Shown in pieces: positions 1-8,582 of a DNA stretch of 46,502 nt. A model generated the notes under the pieces. The model worked only from the letters and a program-made list of their open reading frames with translations, was not told the DNA's origin and did not search any database. Where the stretch lies: assembly GCF_016786355.1 (NCBI RefSeq), contig NZ_JADWYX010000008.1:1-46502 (forward strand), given 5' to 3'. Both the position numbers and the translations under genes were made by a program. The DNA comes from Frankia sp. AgB1.9 (lineage in GTDB: Bacteria; Actinomycetota; Actinomycetes; Frankiales; Frankiaceae). Each line of letters opens with the position of its first letter. Positions within the stretch are counted from its first letter, which is position 1.

Positions 1-50
1 GGGGCGGCCCCCCGCCCCCCCCCCCCCCCCCCCCCCCCGCGGGGGGGCCA
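1..50. other. G/C homopolymer contig edge
   Basis: The first ~50 bases consist almost only of long C and G runs and encode nothing recognisable. The right end of the window has the same character, so I read this as low-quality or artefactual sequence at an assembly edge rather than biology. Confidence 0.7.
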
Positions 51-75
51 CGCTTCGTCGGTTGACCGAGCCGGT

Positions 76-1521
76 TCAGTTGCCGGCCTCGGCGACCCGG
101 ATCTCGTGGTTGGCCTTGACCACCCCGCGCGGGTCGACGCCGGCCCGGATGGCCCGCAGCCGGGCGTAGGCATCCGCGGGGAACAGCTCGGCCGGGTCGA
201 CGGCCGTCTCGACGAAGTTGAGGTACTGACCGCTGGCCAGATCCGCCAGCGACTCCTTCGCGGCCGCGAGCGCCTGGTGCACCGGCGGGATGCTCTCGGG
301 CACCGGGGTCATGCCGACGCCGAAGAAGATGTAGGAACCGGGCATCCGGGACAGCGCCCCGCTCCCGGGGCGCGCTCGGTCCAGCTCGCCGCCCAGGTGG
401 CGGATCTCGGCACTGACCAGCGGCGAGCCCGAACCCGGCCCGGTGGCGGCGACGAACCGGTCGACTGCCTCGGGGGTGAGGTCGGCCAGCACCTGACTGT
501 CACCCTGGTAGGGCGCCGGGGTCGGCGGGTCCATGTGCAGCTCGGCGATGCCCGCCGGCGCCACCATGGCGAACGTGTCCAGGACCGGGCCCAGCGCGCG
601 CAGCGGCTCCGTCAGCCGCGCACCGGTCTCCTCGTCGCCGAGGAAGACGCCCTCGACGAGCACGAAGGCCTTGCCGCGCAACGGCTCCGGGATCTCCTCG
701 AACGGCGGGAACTGCAGGATGCGGCCGACGGAGGTCATCTCGTCCGGCACGGTCCTGGTCCAGCGCTCCCAGGCGTGCAGCACCTCGGACGACCGCTCCC
801 AGGGGAAGAACAGCACTCCGGCGTAGACCTCGGCGACCGGGTAGAGCACGAACTCGATCGCGGTGACGACACCGAAGTTGCCGCCACCGCCGCGCAGCGC
901 CCAGAAGAGCTCCGGCTCGACGTCCGGGTCGACCCAACGCGGCTCCTCGCCCGGCGTCACGACCTGGATTCCGGTGACGCTGTTGCACGCGAGGCCCAGC
1001 GCGCGGGCGTACCAGCCGAGGCCGCCGCCGAGGGTGTAGCCGACGACGCTGACGTCCGGGGTCGAGCCGTGCAGCGCGGCCAGGCCCAGCTCGGAGGCCC
1101 GCGGGACGACGTCCGCCCACTTCGCGCCGGCGCCGACCAGGGCGCGGCGACGGGCGGCGTCGATCCGCACCTCTCGCAGCGCGTCGGTGCGCAGCAGGAT
1201 CGTCCGGTCGAGCGAGCCGAGCGGCGCGGCGTTGTGGCCGGTCCGCTGCGGGGCGACGCGCAGCCCGGACAGGTCGGCGAAGCGCAGCACGACCGCGACG
1301 TCGGCCGCGTCGGCCGGGATGGCGATCAGCCGCGGCTGCTGGTCGACGACGAGGTTGAACGCGCCGCGCGCCGCGTCCCAGCCCGGGTCGCCGGGCTCGA
1401 GGACGACGCCGCGGACCGCGGCCCGCAACGTGGCCACCTCGGGCTCGCCGGTCAGGGTCTCGCCGGTCAGGGTGAGGCCGGCGAACAGCTCGGCGTCGGA
1501 ATCGGAGACGGTGCTCGACAT
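76..1521 (-). CDS. FAD-linked oxidase, berberine-bridge-enzyme-like (BBE/PCMH fold)
   Basis: The predicted 481-residue protein is a flavin oxidoreductase of the FAD_binding_4 plus C-terminal BBE type, which oxidises small alcohols, sugars or natural products using O2. The motif RTGHNAAPLG (His96) sits where the family's covalent 8-alpha-histidyl-FAD residue lies, and GGGLGWYARALGL with GGGGNFGVVT are the usual FAD-contacting glycine motifs. The Cys that makes the second covalent flavin link in bicovalent members is not obvious at the corresponding PDVSVVGYT stretch, so attachment may be by His alone. It ends with the BBE-like tail (YLNFVET, YARLRAIRAGVDPRGVVKAN). I chose the ATG at 1521 because AAGG lies nine bases upstream; an ATG three codons earlier abuts that AAGG. 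No pathway partner lies next to it. The substrate is unknown. Confidence 0.88.
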   Translation of the reverse strand: MSSTVSDSDAELFAGLTLTGETLTGEPEVATLRAAVRGVVLEPGDPGWDAARGAFNLVVDQQPRLIAIPADAADVAVVLRFADLSGLRVAPQRTGHNAAPLGSLDRTILLRTDALREVRIDAARRRALVGAGAKWADVVPRASELGLAALHGSTPDVSVVGYTLGGGLGWYARALGLACNSVTGIQVVTPGEEPRWVDPDVEPELFWALRGGGGNFGVVTAIEFVLYPVAEVYAGVLFFPWERSSEVLHAWERWTRTVPDEMTSVGRILQFPPFEEIPEPLRGKAFVLVEGVFLGDEETGARLTEPLRALGPVLDTFAMVAPAGIAELHMDPPTPAPYQGDSQVLADLTPEAVDRFVAATGPGSGSPLVSAEIRHLGGELDRARPGSGALSRMPGSYIFFGVGMTPVPESIPPVHQALAAAKESLADLASGQYLNFVETAVDPAELFPADAYARLRAIRAGVDPRGVVKANHEIRVAEAGN

Positions 1522-2153
1522 CGTGCACATCCTTGGGGTCCGCGGGTTCTGCTGTGAACCTCGTGCCTCATTGGTACGCGGACGTTCTGTTCTTTTCCAG
1601 AAATGACGCGGACCAGACACCGAAGGCGCCTCCGGCTGGCGGAAAGCTGACAGAAAACGCTCCTGACGTGCGGCTCGACCGCGATTGTTGGTGGCGTCCA
1701 GACAATCGATCCGGTGCGTGGGAGCGTGCCGTCTAATTCGCCTGGGGGTTTTCAAGAAGAGTTCCCACCGTATTTCCATGAAGGGGATGGTGGGGCTACT
1801 ACGAATGTCGCGGTGGTGGTGCCGAGAAGGCGTCGCGGCAGCGTGTCCCGGGTCACTCGTTCCGGGTCGCACCGCGCCGCCGGAGTTGCGCGAGTTGCGT
1901 CACCAGTCCGCGTGACGGAGACCTGTCGCCTGCTGGACAGGCGTGGCGTTGGCGGAGGGTAGCGATCAAAAGGCGGTCTGGTGCCCGCCTTGTGGTGATC
2001 CACACACCCCGTCGTATTGAGCGGATTGTCGGGAAGTAGACTTGCCGCGATCGGCGTACATAACTGGGGGCCTTTGGTCCGAATGTGATCGAGTGTCACG
2101 GCCGGCGGTCTCGTCGTGGGGGCGCTAGACCTCTACCCCTTGGGAGACACGCG
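1522..2153. other. Intergenic region with a GATC-bounded hairpin (1964-2000)
   Basis: This 632-base divergent intergenic region holds no convincing gene. At 1970-1991 a 7-bp stem (AAGGCGG/CCGCCTT) with an 8-base loop is enclosed by an outer GATCA...TGATC pair (1964-1968, 1996-2000). It lies about 150 bases upstream of the acyltransferase start and could be an operator or structured leader. A slightly AT-richer patch near 2055-2070 (TACATAACT) may hold a -10 element for the rightward gene, but no well-spaced -35 is visible. Confidence 0.35.
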
Positions 2154-3596
2154 GTGGGACTCGGACTGGCCGCTCGCCCGCTCAACGCGGCCTTCAGTCG
2201 GTCGCGTAACAGCCTGAACATGATTCGGCTGTTACTGGCCGCGGCCGTCGTCATCTCGCACAGCCGGACGATCGCCGGCCACGGCGACGGCATCAGCGTC
2301 GGACACGGCGAGATCGCGAAGTTCGCGGTCGACGCCTTCTTCGTGATCAGCGGTTTTCTCATCACCGGCAGCCGGCTGGGTCTTCCGACCGGCCGGTACC
2401 TCTGGAACCGGGTGCTCCGGATCTTCCCCGCGTTCTGGGCGGCACTGCTCGGCACCGCGTTCATCGCCGCGCCCATCGCCTGGTACCACGACCACAGCTC
2501 GCTCGGTGGCCTCTTCACTGACGGGCACGGCCCGGTCCAGTACGTGCTGCGCAACTGCCTGCTCGACATCGGGTTCTGGGATGTCGCGGGCACGCCGGCG
2601 CACGTCCCGTTTCCGGCCGTCTGGGACGGCTCGATCTGGACGCTGCGCTGGGAGGTCGCCTGCTACCTCGGGATCGCCGCGCTGGGAGCGTTGGGCCTGC
2701 TCGCCCGGCGTCGGGTCGTGCTCGGCATCTTCGGCGTGATGTGGGCGGCGTACGCGTTCCACGACGTCGCGCCGTCGGTCGCGGGAGGTGCCTTCGCGCA
2801 CCAGCAGACGGTGACCCGGTTCGCCCTGCTGTTCCTGTCCGGCGCACTTATGTGCCTCTTCCAGGACAAGATCCCGTTCTCGGACGCGCTCGGCGCCCTC
2901 GCGCTGGTGGAGGTGGTCATCGCCTACGTGGCCTTCGACCACGCCTACATCTGGGCCGGTCCGCCGCTGGCGTACGCGTGCCTGTGGGTGGCGACCCGGG
3001 TGCCGATGCCCAAGCTGCTGCGCAACGACTTCTCCTACGGTCTGTATATCTTCACGATGCCCGTGCAGCAGCTCCTCGCTGTGTTCGGGCTGGCCAAGGG
3101 AAGTCTCACGGTCTACACCGTCCTCAGCCTGTCTGGCGGCCTCGCGCTCGCGGCCGTCAGCTGGTTCGGCCTGGAGAAACGCGTCTTGAAGCTGAAGAAC
3201 TTCACCCCTGGTTTCCTGAAGGCCAAGGGCGCCGCCGCCGGCGCCCACCGGCGGCTGCGGCGCCCGCCCGGCATGCGGGCGTCCACGATGGTCATCCCGA
3301 TGCCGGAGGAGATCCGGTCGGCCATGGTCGGGTCCAGCCGGGCCGAGCCGAGCCGGCGCGGCGCCAACCGGCCAGGCCCGGCCGCAGCCTCGACCTCGGC
3401 TTCGGCCGAGTCGAGTCGGTCCCGGTCCCGACGTCGGTCGGGCTCGGACCGGCCGTCTCCTGCGGCGGCCCCGCCCGGGCGCGTCGATGAAACGATGCTG
3501 CTGCTCCCGACCGGCGGAGTGGAGGAGACCATGCGGCTCCCCCCGCAGCCTTCGGTCGACGACACGGTGCGACTCCGGCGCGGCCGCCGGCGCTGA
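2154..3596 (+). CDS. Membrane O-acyltransferase (acyltransferase 3 / OafA family) with repetitive C-terminal tail
   Basis: This 480-residue integral membrane protein belongs to the acyltransferase-3 family, which transfers acyl groups onto cell-surface glycans, lipids or natural products. The N-terminal signature RNSLNMIRLLLAAAVVISHS contains the conserved His-Ser, followed by about ten hydrophobic segments (for example FFVISGFLI, WRWEVACYLGIAALGALGLL-type helices, SYGLYIFTMPVQQLL). The start is GTG 2154, which has GGGAG eight bases upstream; the reading frame runs further upstream without a better start. After the last helix (about residue 350) comes a basic, Ser/Pro-rich cytoplasmic-type tail ending in three copies of V-[DE]-[DE]-T-[MV]-x-L starting at residues 444, 456 and 468, an exact 12-residue period. 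Such Thr motifs resemble Ser/Thr-kinase and FHA-domain targets in actinobacteria; that reading is inference. The acyl acceptor is unknown. Confidence 0.85.
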   Translation: MGLGLAARPLNAAFSRSRNSLNMIRLLLAAAVVISHSRTIAGHGDGISVGHGEIAKFAVDAFFVISGFLITGSRLGLPTGRYLWNRVLRIFPAFWAALLGTAFIAAPIAWYHDHSSLGGLFTDGHGPVQYVLRNCLLDIGFWDVAGTPAHVPFPAVWDGSIWTLRWEVACYLGIAALGALGLLARRRVVLGIFGVMWAAYAFHDVAPSVAGGAFAHQQTVTRFALLFLSGALMCLFQDKIPFSDALGALALVEVVIAYVAFDHAYIWAGPPLAYACLWVATRVPMPKLLRNDFSYGLYIFTMPVQQLLAVFGLAKGSLTVYTVLSLSGGLALAAVSWFGLEKRVLKLKNFTPGFLKAKGAAAGAHRRLRRPPGMRASTMVIPMPEEIRSAMVGSSRAEPSRRGANRPGPAAASTSASAESSRSRSRRRSGSDRPSPAAAPPGRVDETMLLLPTGGVEETMRLPPQPSVDDTVRLRRGRRR

Positions 3597-3662
3597 CCGA
3601 GGTCGTCCCCACGGCCAACCTCACGCCATGGCCGGGGCCGAGGAAAAACTTGTTTCGAGGTT

Positions 3663-6575
3663 CTACAGGCGTGGGTCGACGGCCTCGGACTCCAGGGCGA
3701 GGATCGCGAAGACGCATTCGTGCACGCGCCAGAGGGGCTCGCCGGCGGCCGCCCGCTCCAGGGCCTCCAGACCGAGGGCGTACTCGCGGAAGGCCAACGA
3801 GCGCTTGCGGCCCAGGCCGCGAACGCGTAGCCGGTCCAGGTTCTCGGGCCTGGTGTAGTCGGGGCCGTAGATGATCCGCAGGTACTCCCGGCCGCGCACC
3901 TTGATGCCCGGCAGGGCCAGGCCGCGTGAGCCTCGCGCCAGCCCGGCCGCCGGTTTGACGACCATGCCCTCGCCGCCGGCCCGCGGGTCGGTGAGCTCCT
4001 CCCACCAGGTGACGGCCGCTGCCACCGACGCCGGGTCGCTCGCGCGCACCGCGCACCTGCGCGTGGTGACGACCAGCTCCGGGTCGGCGGCGACGAGGCG
4101 GTCGGCGACGGCCAGCTGCCAGCTGTGCGGGTGATCCACCTGGGTGGCCCCGGCACCGCTCCCCGGCCCGGCGGCCAGGAGCTGGAACGGGGCGACCTTC
4201 AGCCCGTCGAGGCCGTCGACCGGCCAGCAGTACCGGCGATAGGCGTGCGTGAACGCGACCGCGTTGTCCAGCCGGTCCCTGGTCTTGGCCAGCAGGTCGG
4301 CCACGTCGACGCCGCGTTCTGCCGTGGCCGCCAGCGCCGCGACCGCGGCCGGCAGCGCGCCGCGGGCGGCCGCTCCGGCCGCCGCGTACTGCCGGGAGAT
4401 CAGCTCGGTGGCCTTGGCGGACCAGGGCATGATCTCGGCATCGAGCACCAGCCAGCCGGCGTCGAGCTGCTCCCAGAGCCCGGCCGCCGTCGCCGCCGCG
4501 CGCAGCCGGGCCAGCACCTGCTCGGTGAGCTCCGGGGCGAAGAACGGCCGGCCGGTCCGGGTGACGATCGCGCCCATGGTGCCGTCGCCCGCGCCGAACC
4601 GGGTCGTCGCGACCCCCTGGTCCCGGCAGACGACGACCACCGCCCGCGAGCCCATGTGCTTCTCCTCGCAGAGAAGATCGTCGACCCCGTCCGCGCGGTA
4701 GGTCTCGAAGGCCTCGACCGGGTGTTCCAGATGGCCGGGCAGCGATGACGTCGGCGGCGGGCTCATCGTCGGCGGGAGGTAGACCAGCCAGCGCGGGTCC
4801 ACCGCGAACCGGCTCATGACCTCCAGCGCCGCCAGCGCGTTCTCCGGCTGGACCTGGACCCGGCCGCCGTGCCGGGTCTCGACGATCCGCCGCCCCAGCA
4901 CGTCGGTGATGTCGAGCAGGTCGTCGGCACGGTGCCCGGCGGGCCGCACCGCGGCGGGAAGCGCCGGGCCGAGCGATCCGGTCGGCGGGGGCGAGCCGAC
5001 GGGTAGGACGGGGCCGCCGAGGCTCGTCGCCCAGGCGGCCGCCGCGACCCCGACGCCCGTCGACGGCCCGGCCTGCGCGGGGACCGCCAGCGACCCGAGG
5101 GACGCGAGCAGGGCCTCGGCCGAGGCCGGGTCGGCGACCACCGGCGGCGCGGGCTCGTCCGCCCGGCCACTCCCGTCGCGGGCCGTGACCTCGGTCCCTG
5201 CGTCGCCGGGACCGGCACCAGGGGAGTCCGTGGGCCGCGGCTGGTCGGCCAGCGGGCGGGCCGGCTCGAAGTAGACGCGGGCAGCCGGGAGGGAGACCAG
5301 CTCGCGCTCGGGGTAGCGCAGCGCGGTGAGCGCGCCGCCGAAGACGCAGCCGGTGTCGAGACAGAGGGTGTTGTTGATCCACTCCGGCTCGGGCACCGGG
5401 GTGTGGCCGTAGAGCACGGTCGCCTTGCCTCGGTACTCGTTGGCCCACGGATATCGCACCGGCAGGCCGTAGTCGTCGGTCTCGCCGGTGGTGTCGCCGT
5501 ACAGGGCGAACGAGCGCACCCGGGCCGACGCCCGGCCGTGGTAGGCCTCCTTCAGCCCGGCGTGGGCGACGACCAGCCGGCCCCCGTCCAGGACGTAGTG
5601 CGCGATCAGCCCGTCGCAGAACTCGGTGGCCCGCGCGCGGAACTCGGCGCTCTGCGCCTCCAGCTGCTCGAGTGACTGAGCGAGCCCGTGCCCGATCGTC
5701 ACCTTCTTGCCGGCCAGGGCCCGGACCAGCTTGTCCTCGTGGTTGCCCCGGACGGCGAACGCGGTCCCGTCGGCGACCATGCCCATCGCCAGGCGCAGCA
5801 CGCCGGGGGTGTCCGGCCCGCGGTCGACCAGGTCGCCGACGTAGATCACCCGCCGGCCCTCGGGGTGGCTCGCGCCGGCCGGCCGGCCGGCGTCGTCGCG
5901 GCTCAGCTCGTAGCCGAGCTTGGCGAGCAGCCCCTCCAGCTCGGCGCGGCAGCCGTGCACGTCGCCGATCACGTCGAACGGCCCGGTCTCGTGCCGCAGG
6001 TCGGTGAACAGCCGGGTGTAGCTGATCGTCGCGGCGGCGACCTCGGCCTCCGAGCGCAGCACGTGGACCCGCCGGAAGCCCTCCCGGGCGAGGCCCTTCA
6101 TCGACCGGCGCAGCTCGGAGCGCTGGCGACGGATGACGGCCGCCCCGAAGTCGCGGTCCGGCCGGGCGGTGTTGCGCGTGATGCACACCTGCTCGGGCAG
6201 GTCGAGCACGATCGCCACCGGCAGCACGTCGTGCCGCCTGGCCAGCTCGACCAGCGGCTGGCGGGCGCGGGACTGGACGTTCGTCGCGTCGACGACCGTG
6301 AGACGGCCGGCCGCGAGCCGCTTGCCGGCGATGTAGTGCAGCACCTCGAAGGCGTCGCCGGTCGCGGCCTGGTCGTTCTCGTCGTCCGCGACCAGGCCGC
6401 GACAGAAGTCGGACGAGAGCACCTGGGTCGGCGCGAAGTGGGTCCGGGCGAAGGTCGACTTCCCCGACCCGGAGACACCGACGAGCACCACCAGGCAGGT
6501 CTCGGGGATGTCCAGCGCTACCGGCGCCGCCGGCTCGGGTCTGTTGGTCATCTTTTCGGGCTCTTCCAGGGTCAT
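3663..6575 (-). CDS. pnkp: Polynucleotide kinase-phosphatase-ligase Pnkp (RNA repair)
   Basis: The 970-residue protein is bacterial Pnkp, the end-healing and sealing enzyme that partners Hen1 in repair of ribotoxin-cut RNA. The three catalytic modules are in the expected order. The 5'-kinase has the P-loop GVSGSGKST (residues ~33-41) and the SSDFCR stretch. The calcineurin-type 2',3'-phosphatase has IGDVHG (~200-206), GDLVDRG and RGNHED (~275). The C-terminal ligase has the nucleotidyl-lysine motif EEKHMGSR (Lys639) and EGMVVKP. The protein is about 100 residues longer than the 870-aa Clostridium thermocellum enzyme; the extra length is mainly an Ala/Pro/Gly-rich linker between phosphatase and ligase (~440-560). 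I chose ATG 6575, seven bases after the hen1 stop with GTGAGG upstream; ATG 6551 is an alternative. The spacing implies co-transcription and coupling with hen1. Confidence 0.95.
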   Translation of the reverse strand: MTLEEPEKMTNRPEPAAPVALDIPETCLVVLVGVSGSGKSTFARTHFAPTQVLSSDFCRGLVADDENDQAATGDAFEVLHYIAGKRLAAGRLTVVDATNVQSRARQPLVELARRHDVLPVAIVLDLPEQVCITRNTARPDRDFGAAVIRRQRSELRRSMKGLAREGFRRVHVLRSEAEVAAATISYTRLFTDLRHETGPFDVIGDVHGCRAELEGLLAKLGYELSRDDAGRPAGASHPEGRRVIYVGDLVDRGPDTPGVLRLAMGMVADGTAFAVRGNHEDKLVRALAGKKVTIGHGLAQSLEQLEAQSAEFRARATEFCDGLIAHYVLDGGRLVVAHAGLKEAYHGRASARVRSFALYGDTTGETDDYGLPVRYPWANEYRGKATVLYGHTPVPEPEWINNTLCLDTGCVFGGALTALRYPERELVSLPAARVYFEPARPLADQPRPTDSPGAGPGDAGTEVTARDGSGRADEPAPPVVADPASAEALLASLGSLAVPAQAGPSTGVGVAAAAWATSLGGPVLPVGSPPPTGSLGPALPAAVRPAGHRADDLLDITDVLGRRIVETRHGGRVQVQPENALAALEVMSRFAVDPRWLVYLPPTMSPPPTSSLPGHLEHPVEAFETYRADGVDDLLCEEKHMGSRAVVVVCRDQGVATTRFGAGDGTMGAIVTRTGRPFFAPELTEQVLARLRAAATAAGLWEQLDAGWLVLDAEIMPWSAKATELISRQYAAAGAAARGALPAAVAALAATAERGVDVADLLAKTRDRLDNAVAFTHAYRRYCWPVDGLDGLKVAPFQLLAAGPGSGAGATQVDHPHSWQLAVADRLVAADPELVVTTRRCAVRASDPASVAAAVTWWEELTDPRAGGEGMVVKPAAGLARGSRGLALPGIKVRGREYLRIIYGPDYTRPENLDRLRVRGLGRKRSLAFREYALGLEALERAAAGEPLWRVHECVFAILALESEAVDPRL

Positions 6576-6582
6576 GTGGGCC

Positions 6583-8229
6583 TCACGCGACCCGTTCGAG
6601 GACCGCGAGCTGGGTGGGGGCGCCGAGCGCGGGGTCGGCGGTCCCGATGCCGCCCAGGCGGGCGGTGTAGGGGTAGCGGGTAAGGAGGTCCTCGACCCAG
6701 CCGGCGAACTCGGCCCGGGTCCACTCGAACCGGTGGTCACGGTGGCGTGGCGCGCCGGGGGCGAGCCCCTCGTAGCGGACGTTGAACTCGACGTTGGGCG
6801 TCGTGATCACTACGAGCCTGGGGCGGGCCTCGCCGAGCACGGCCGCCGCCAGCGCCGGGAGCCTCGGCGGGTCGACGTGCTCGATCACCTCGCAGAGCAC
6901 GGCCGCGTCGAGGCCGGCGATCCGCGCGTCCCGGTAGGTCAACGAGCTGGCGACCAGCCGCAGCCGGGCCTGGACTCGCTCGGGCATCCGGTCGATCCGC
7001 AGGCGTCGCGCGGCCGTCTCCAGCGCGCGGTGCGAGACGTCGACCGCGACGACCTCCGTGAACCGTGCGTCGGCGAGCAGTTCGCCGACGAGCTTCCCGT
7101 CGCCGCAGCCCAGATCGGCGACCCGGCTGGCGTCGGCCGCCCGCAGCACGTCCATGATCGCTCGCCTGCGCTGGACGGCCAACGACGGCGGCCGCGGCTG
7201 CTCGGGCGTTTCGTCCGGGCGCTCCGCGACGGACGACGCCGCCTCGACCGGAGCGTCCGGACCGGTCTGGGGCGCGACCTCCTCGGCGGTGGCCGCAACC
7301 GCTGGCGCCGCGGTGTCGTCGGCCGCGAGGTCGGCGTCCGGGTCCTGGTCGACCGCGACCAGCCCGGGCTCGAAGCCGGCCGAGACCGCGTCGACCGGGA
7401 CGTCCTCGACGGTGCCGAGCTGGGCGAGCGCGGCCGAGGCGAGGCCAGCGCGGTGGGCGAGGTAACGGCGGGCGATGAGGTGGCGTTCGGGGTGGCCGGG
7501 CAGCCAGCTCGCGCCCTCGCGGACCAGCTTGTCGATCTCGTCGCGCCCGACGTAGTAGTGCTTCCCGTCGTCGAGCACTGGCAGCAGCACGTAGAGCTGG
7601 GTGAGCGCGTCGGCGAGCCGGACGGTGCCGGTGAACGTCACGTCGTGGTGCGGGGCGTCGCCCCACTCGGGAAAGGCCGGGTCGAGCGGCGCCGCGACGG
7701 CGTCGACCCGCCAGCCGAGCGGGGCGAACAGCCGCTCGGCCAGCGCGGCGCCGCCCCGCCGGCAGGGCAGCGCCGGGACCCGGATCTCCAGGGGCAGCGG
7801 CGTCGCCGCGAGCTCCGGCCGGGACTTGCAGATGCCGGCCATGGCGGTCGAGAACACCGCGGCCATCGCGACCGCCAGCAGGCTGGACGCGGCATAGGGC
7901 CGGTCGTCGACGTACTGGGCCGCCGTGGTGCCCCGGCTGTTGCCCTTGCCACGGACCAGGCCGACCGGGTCGACGTCGAGCAGGAGCGCGGCCGTGCAGC
8001 AGGCCGCGGTGGCCTCCGGGTAGAAGACGTACGCGCCGCCCGCGGCGGTGTCGAACCGCTGGGCCCGGTCCGGGTGCTTGTGCAGCAGGAAACCAAGGTC
8101 GGTCGCGGGAGCCGCCGTTACCGGGTGCCCGGTTGCTGAGAGACCGCCGGATGGGGGCCCAGTTGCTGTGTCACCGCCGGCTGGTGGCCGAGTTGCTGCG
8201 GGCGCGGTCATGGTCAGGGTCAGCAGCAT
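6583..8229 (-). CDS. hen1: 3'-terminal RNA ribose 2'-O-methyltransferase Hen1
   Basis: The 548-residue bacterial Hen1 installs a 2'-O-methyl at the 3' end of cleaved RNA before Pnkp ligates it, protecting the repaired site from repeat cleavage. The N-terminal half (TDLGFLLHKHPDR, LLDVDPVGLVRGKG, YVDDRPYAASSLLAVAM) is the Pnkp-ligase-activating domain. An Ala/Pro/Glu-rich linker leads to a SAM methyltransferase domain with VADLGCGDGKLVGELL, VVAVDVS and the metal-site segment CEVIEH (~res 450) plus HRDHRFEW. The family normally runs from MLLT directly into the ATDLG segment; here about 30 residues of 10-residue repeats (PPAGGDTATG, PPSGGLSATG, HPVTAAPATD) are inserted at positions ~15-44. The gene is first in the hen1-pnkp operon. 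ATG 8229 opens with the family-typical MLLT, but no strong ribosome-binding site is visible. Confidence 0.95.
   Translation of the reverse strand: MLLTLTMTAPAATRPPAGGDTATGPPSGGLSATGHPVTAAPATDLGFLLHKHPDRAQRFDTAAGGAYVFYPEATAACCTAALLLDVDPVGLVRGKGNSRGTTAAQYVDDRPYAASSLLAVAMAAVFSTAMAGICKSRPELAATPLPLEIRVPALPCRRGGAALAERLFAPLGWRVDAVAAPLDPAFPEWGDAPHHDVTFTGTVRLADALTQLYVLLPVLDDGKHYYVGRDEIDKLVREGASWLPGHPERHLIARRYLAHRAGLASAALAQLGTVEDVPVDAVSAGFEPGLVAVDQDPDADLAADDTAAPAVAATAEEVAPQTGPDAPVEAASSVAERPDETPEQPRPPSLAVQRRRAIMDVLRAADASRVADLGCGDGKLVGELLADARFTEVVAVDVSHRALETAARRLRIDRMPERVQARLRLVASSLTYRDARIAGLDAAVLCEVIEHVDPPRLPALAAAVLGEARPRLVVITTPNVEFNVRYEGLAPGAPRHRDHRFEWTRAEFAGWVEDLLTRYPYTARLGGIGTADPALGAPTQLAVLERVA
8113..8202. 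repeat. 30-bp imperfect tandem repeat inside hen1
   Basis: Three imperfect 30-base units lie in tandem; the units at 8143 and 8173 both begin ACCGCCGG and both contain AGTTGCTG at the same offset. Because 30 is a multiple of three the array stays in frame and encodes the 10-residue repeats near the Hen1 N-terminus. Confidence 0.75.
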
Positions 8230-8582
8230 GGCCGGTATTCTGCCCGACCGGGATGGCCCGTGTCACGTCATTTTTCCGATTTCTCGCGGGTCCGTGAAAC
8301 GGTCGCCCCGCCGGTTCATTGGCTATTCGGCATTACGGCCTGAAGGCGGCGACGAGACCGGAAGAGCCCACGTCGCAGGCTCGTCAACGGGCAGCTCGCG
8401 ACGGCTGGACGGACACTGGGCCTCGCGACCGCAGCGCCGACGGCCGAGATTCCGCGAGGGCTTCCGTCAATTCTTTGGAATACCGGTCAAGCCAGTAATC
8501 ATGCACCGCGTGTCGCTATGGTCGGGCAACTAACGGCCACACCCAGCTAATCGCGACAGAGCTATATTTCGAGAGGCGGCCG
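8230..8582. other. Divergent promoter region between hen1 and APC permease
   Basis: This 353-base stretch has no gene. It is less GC-rich near the permease. TTGGAA (8475-8480) and TAATCA (8496-8501) could form a weak promoter for the permease, but the 15-base spacing is short. No recognised riboswitch fold was found by eye. Confidence 0.3.

Noticed and set aside
2096..3248. Long open frames antisense to the acyltransferase
   Set aside because: Arg/Ala/Pro-rich composition and perfect overlap with a recognised gene on the other strand mark them as high-GC shadow frames.
8230..8582. Possible riboswitch before the APC permease
   Set aside because: The region is long enough, but no conserved guanidine, glycine or lysine aptamer core could be recognised by eye.
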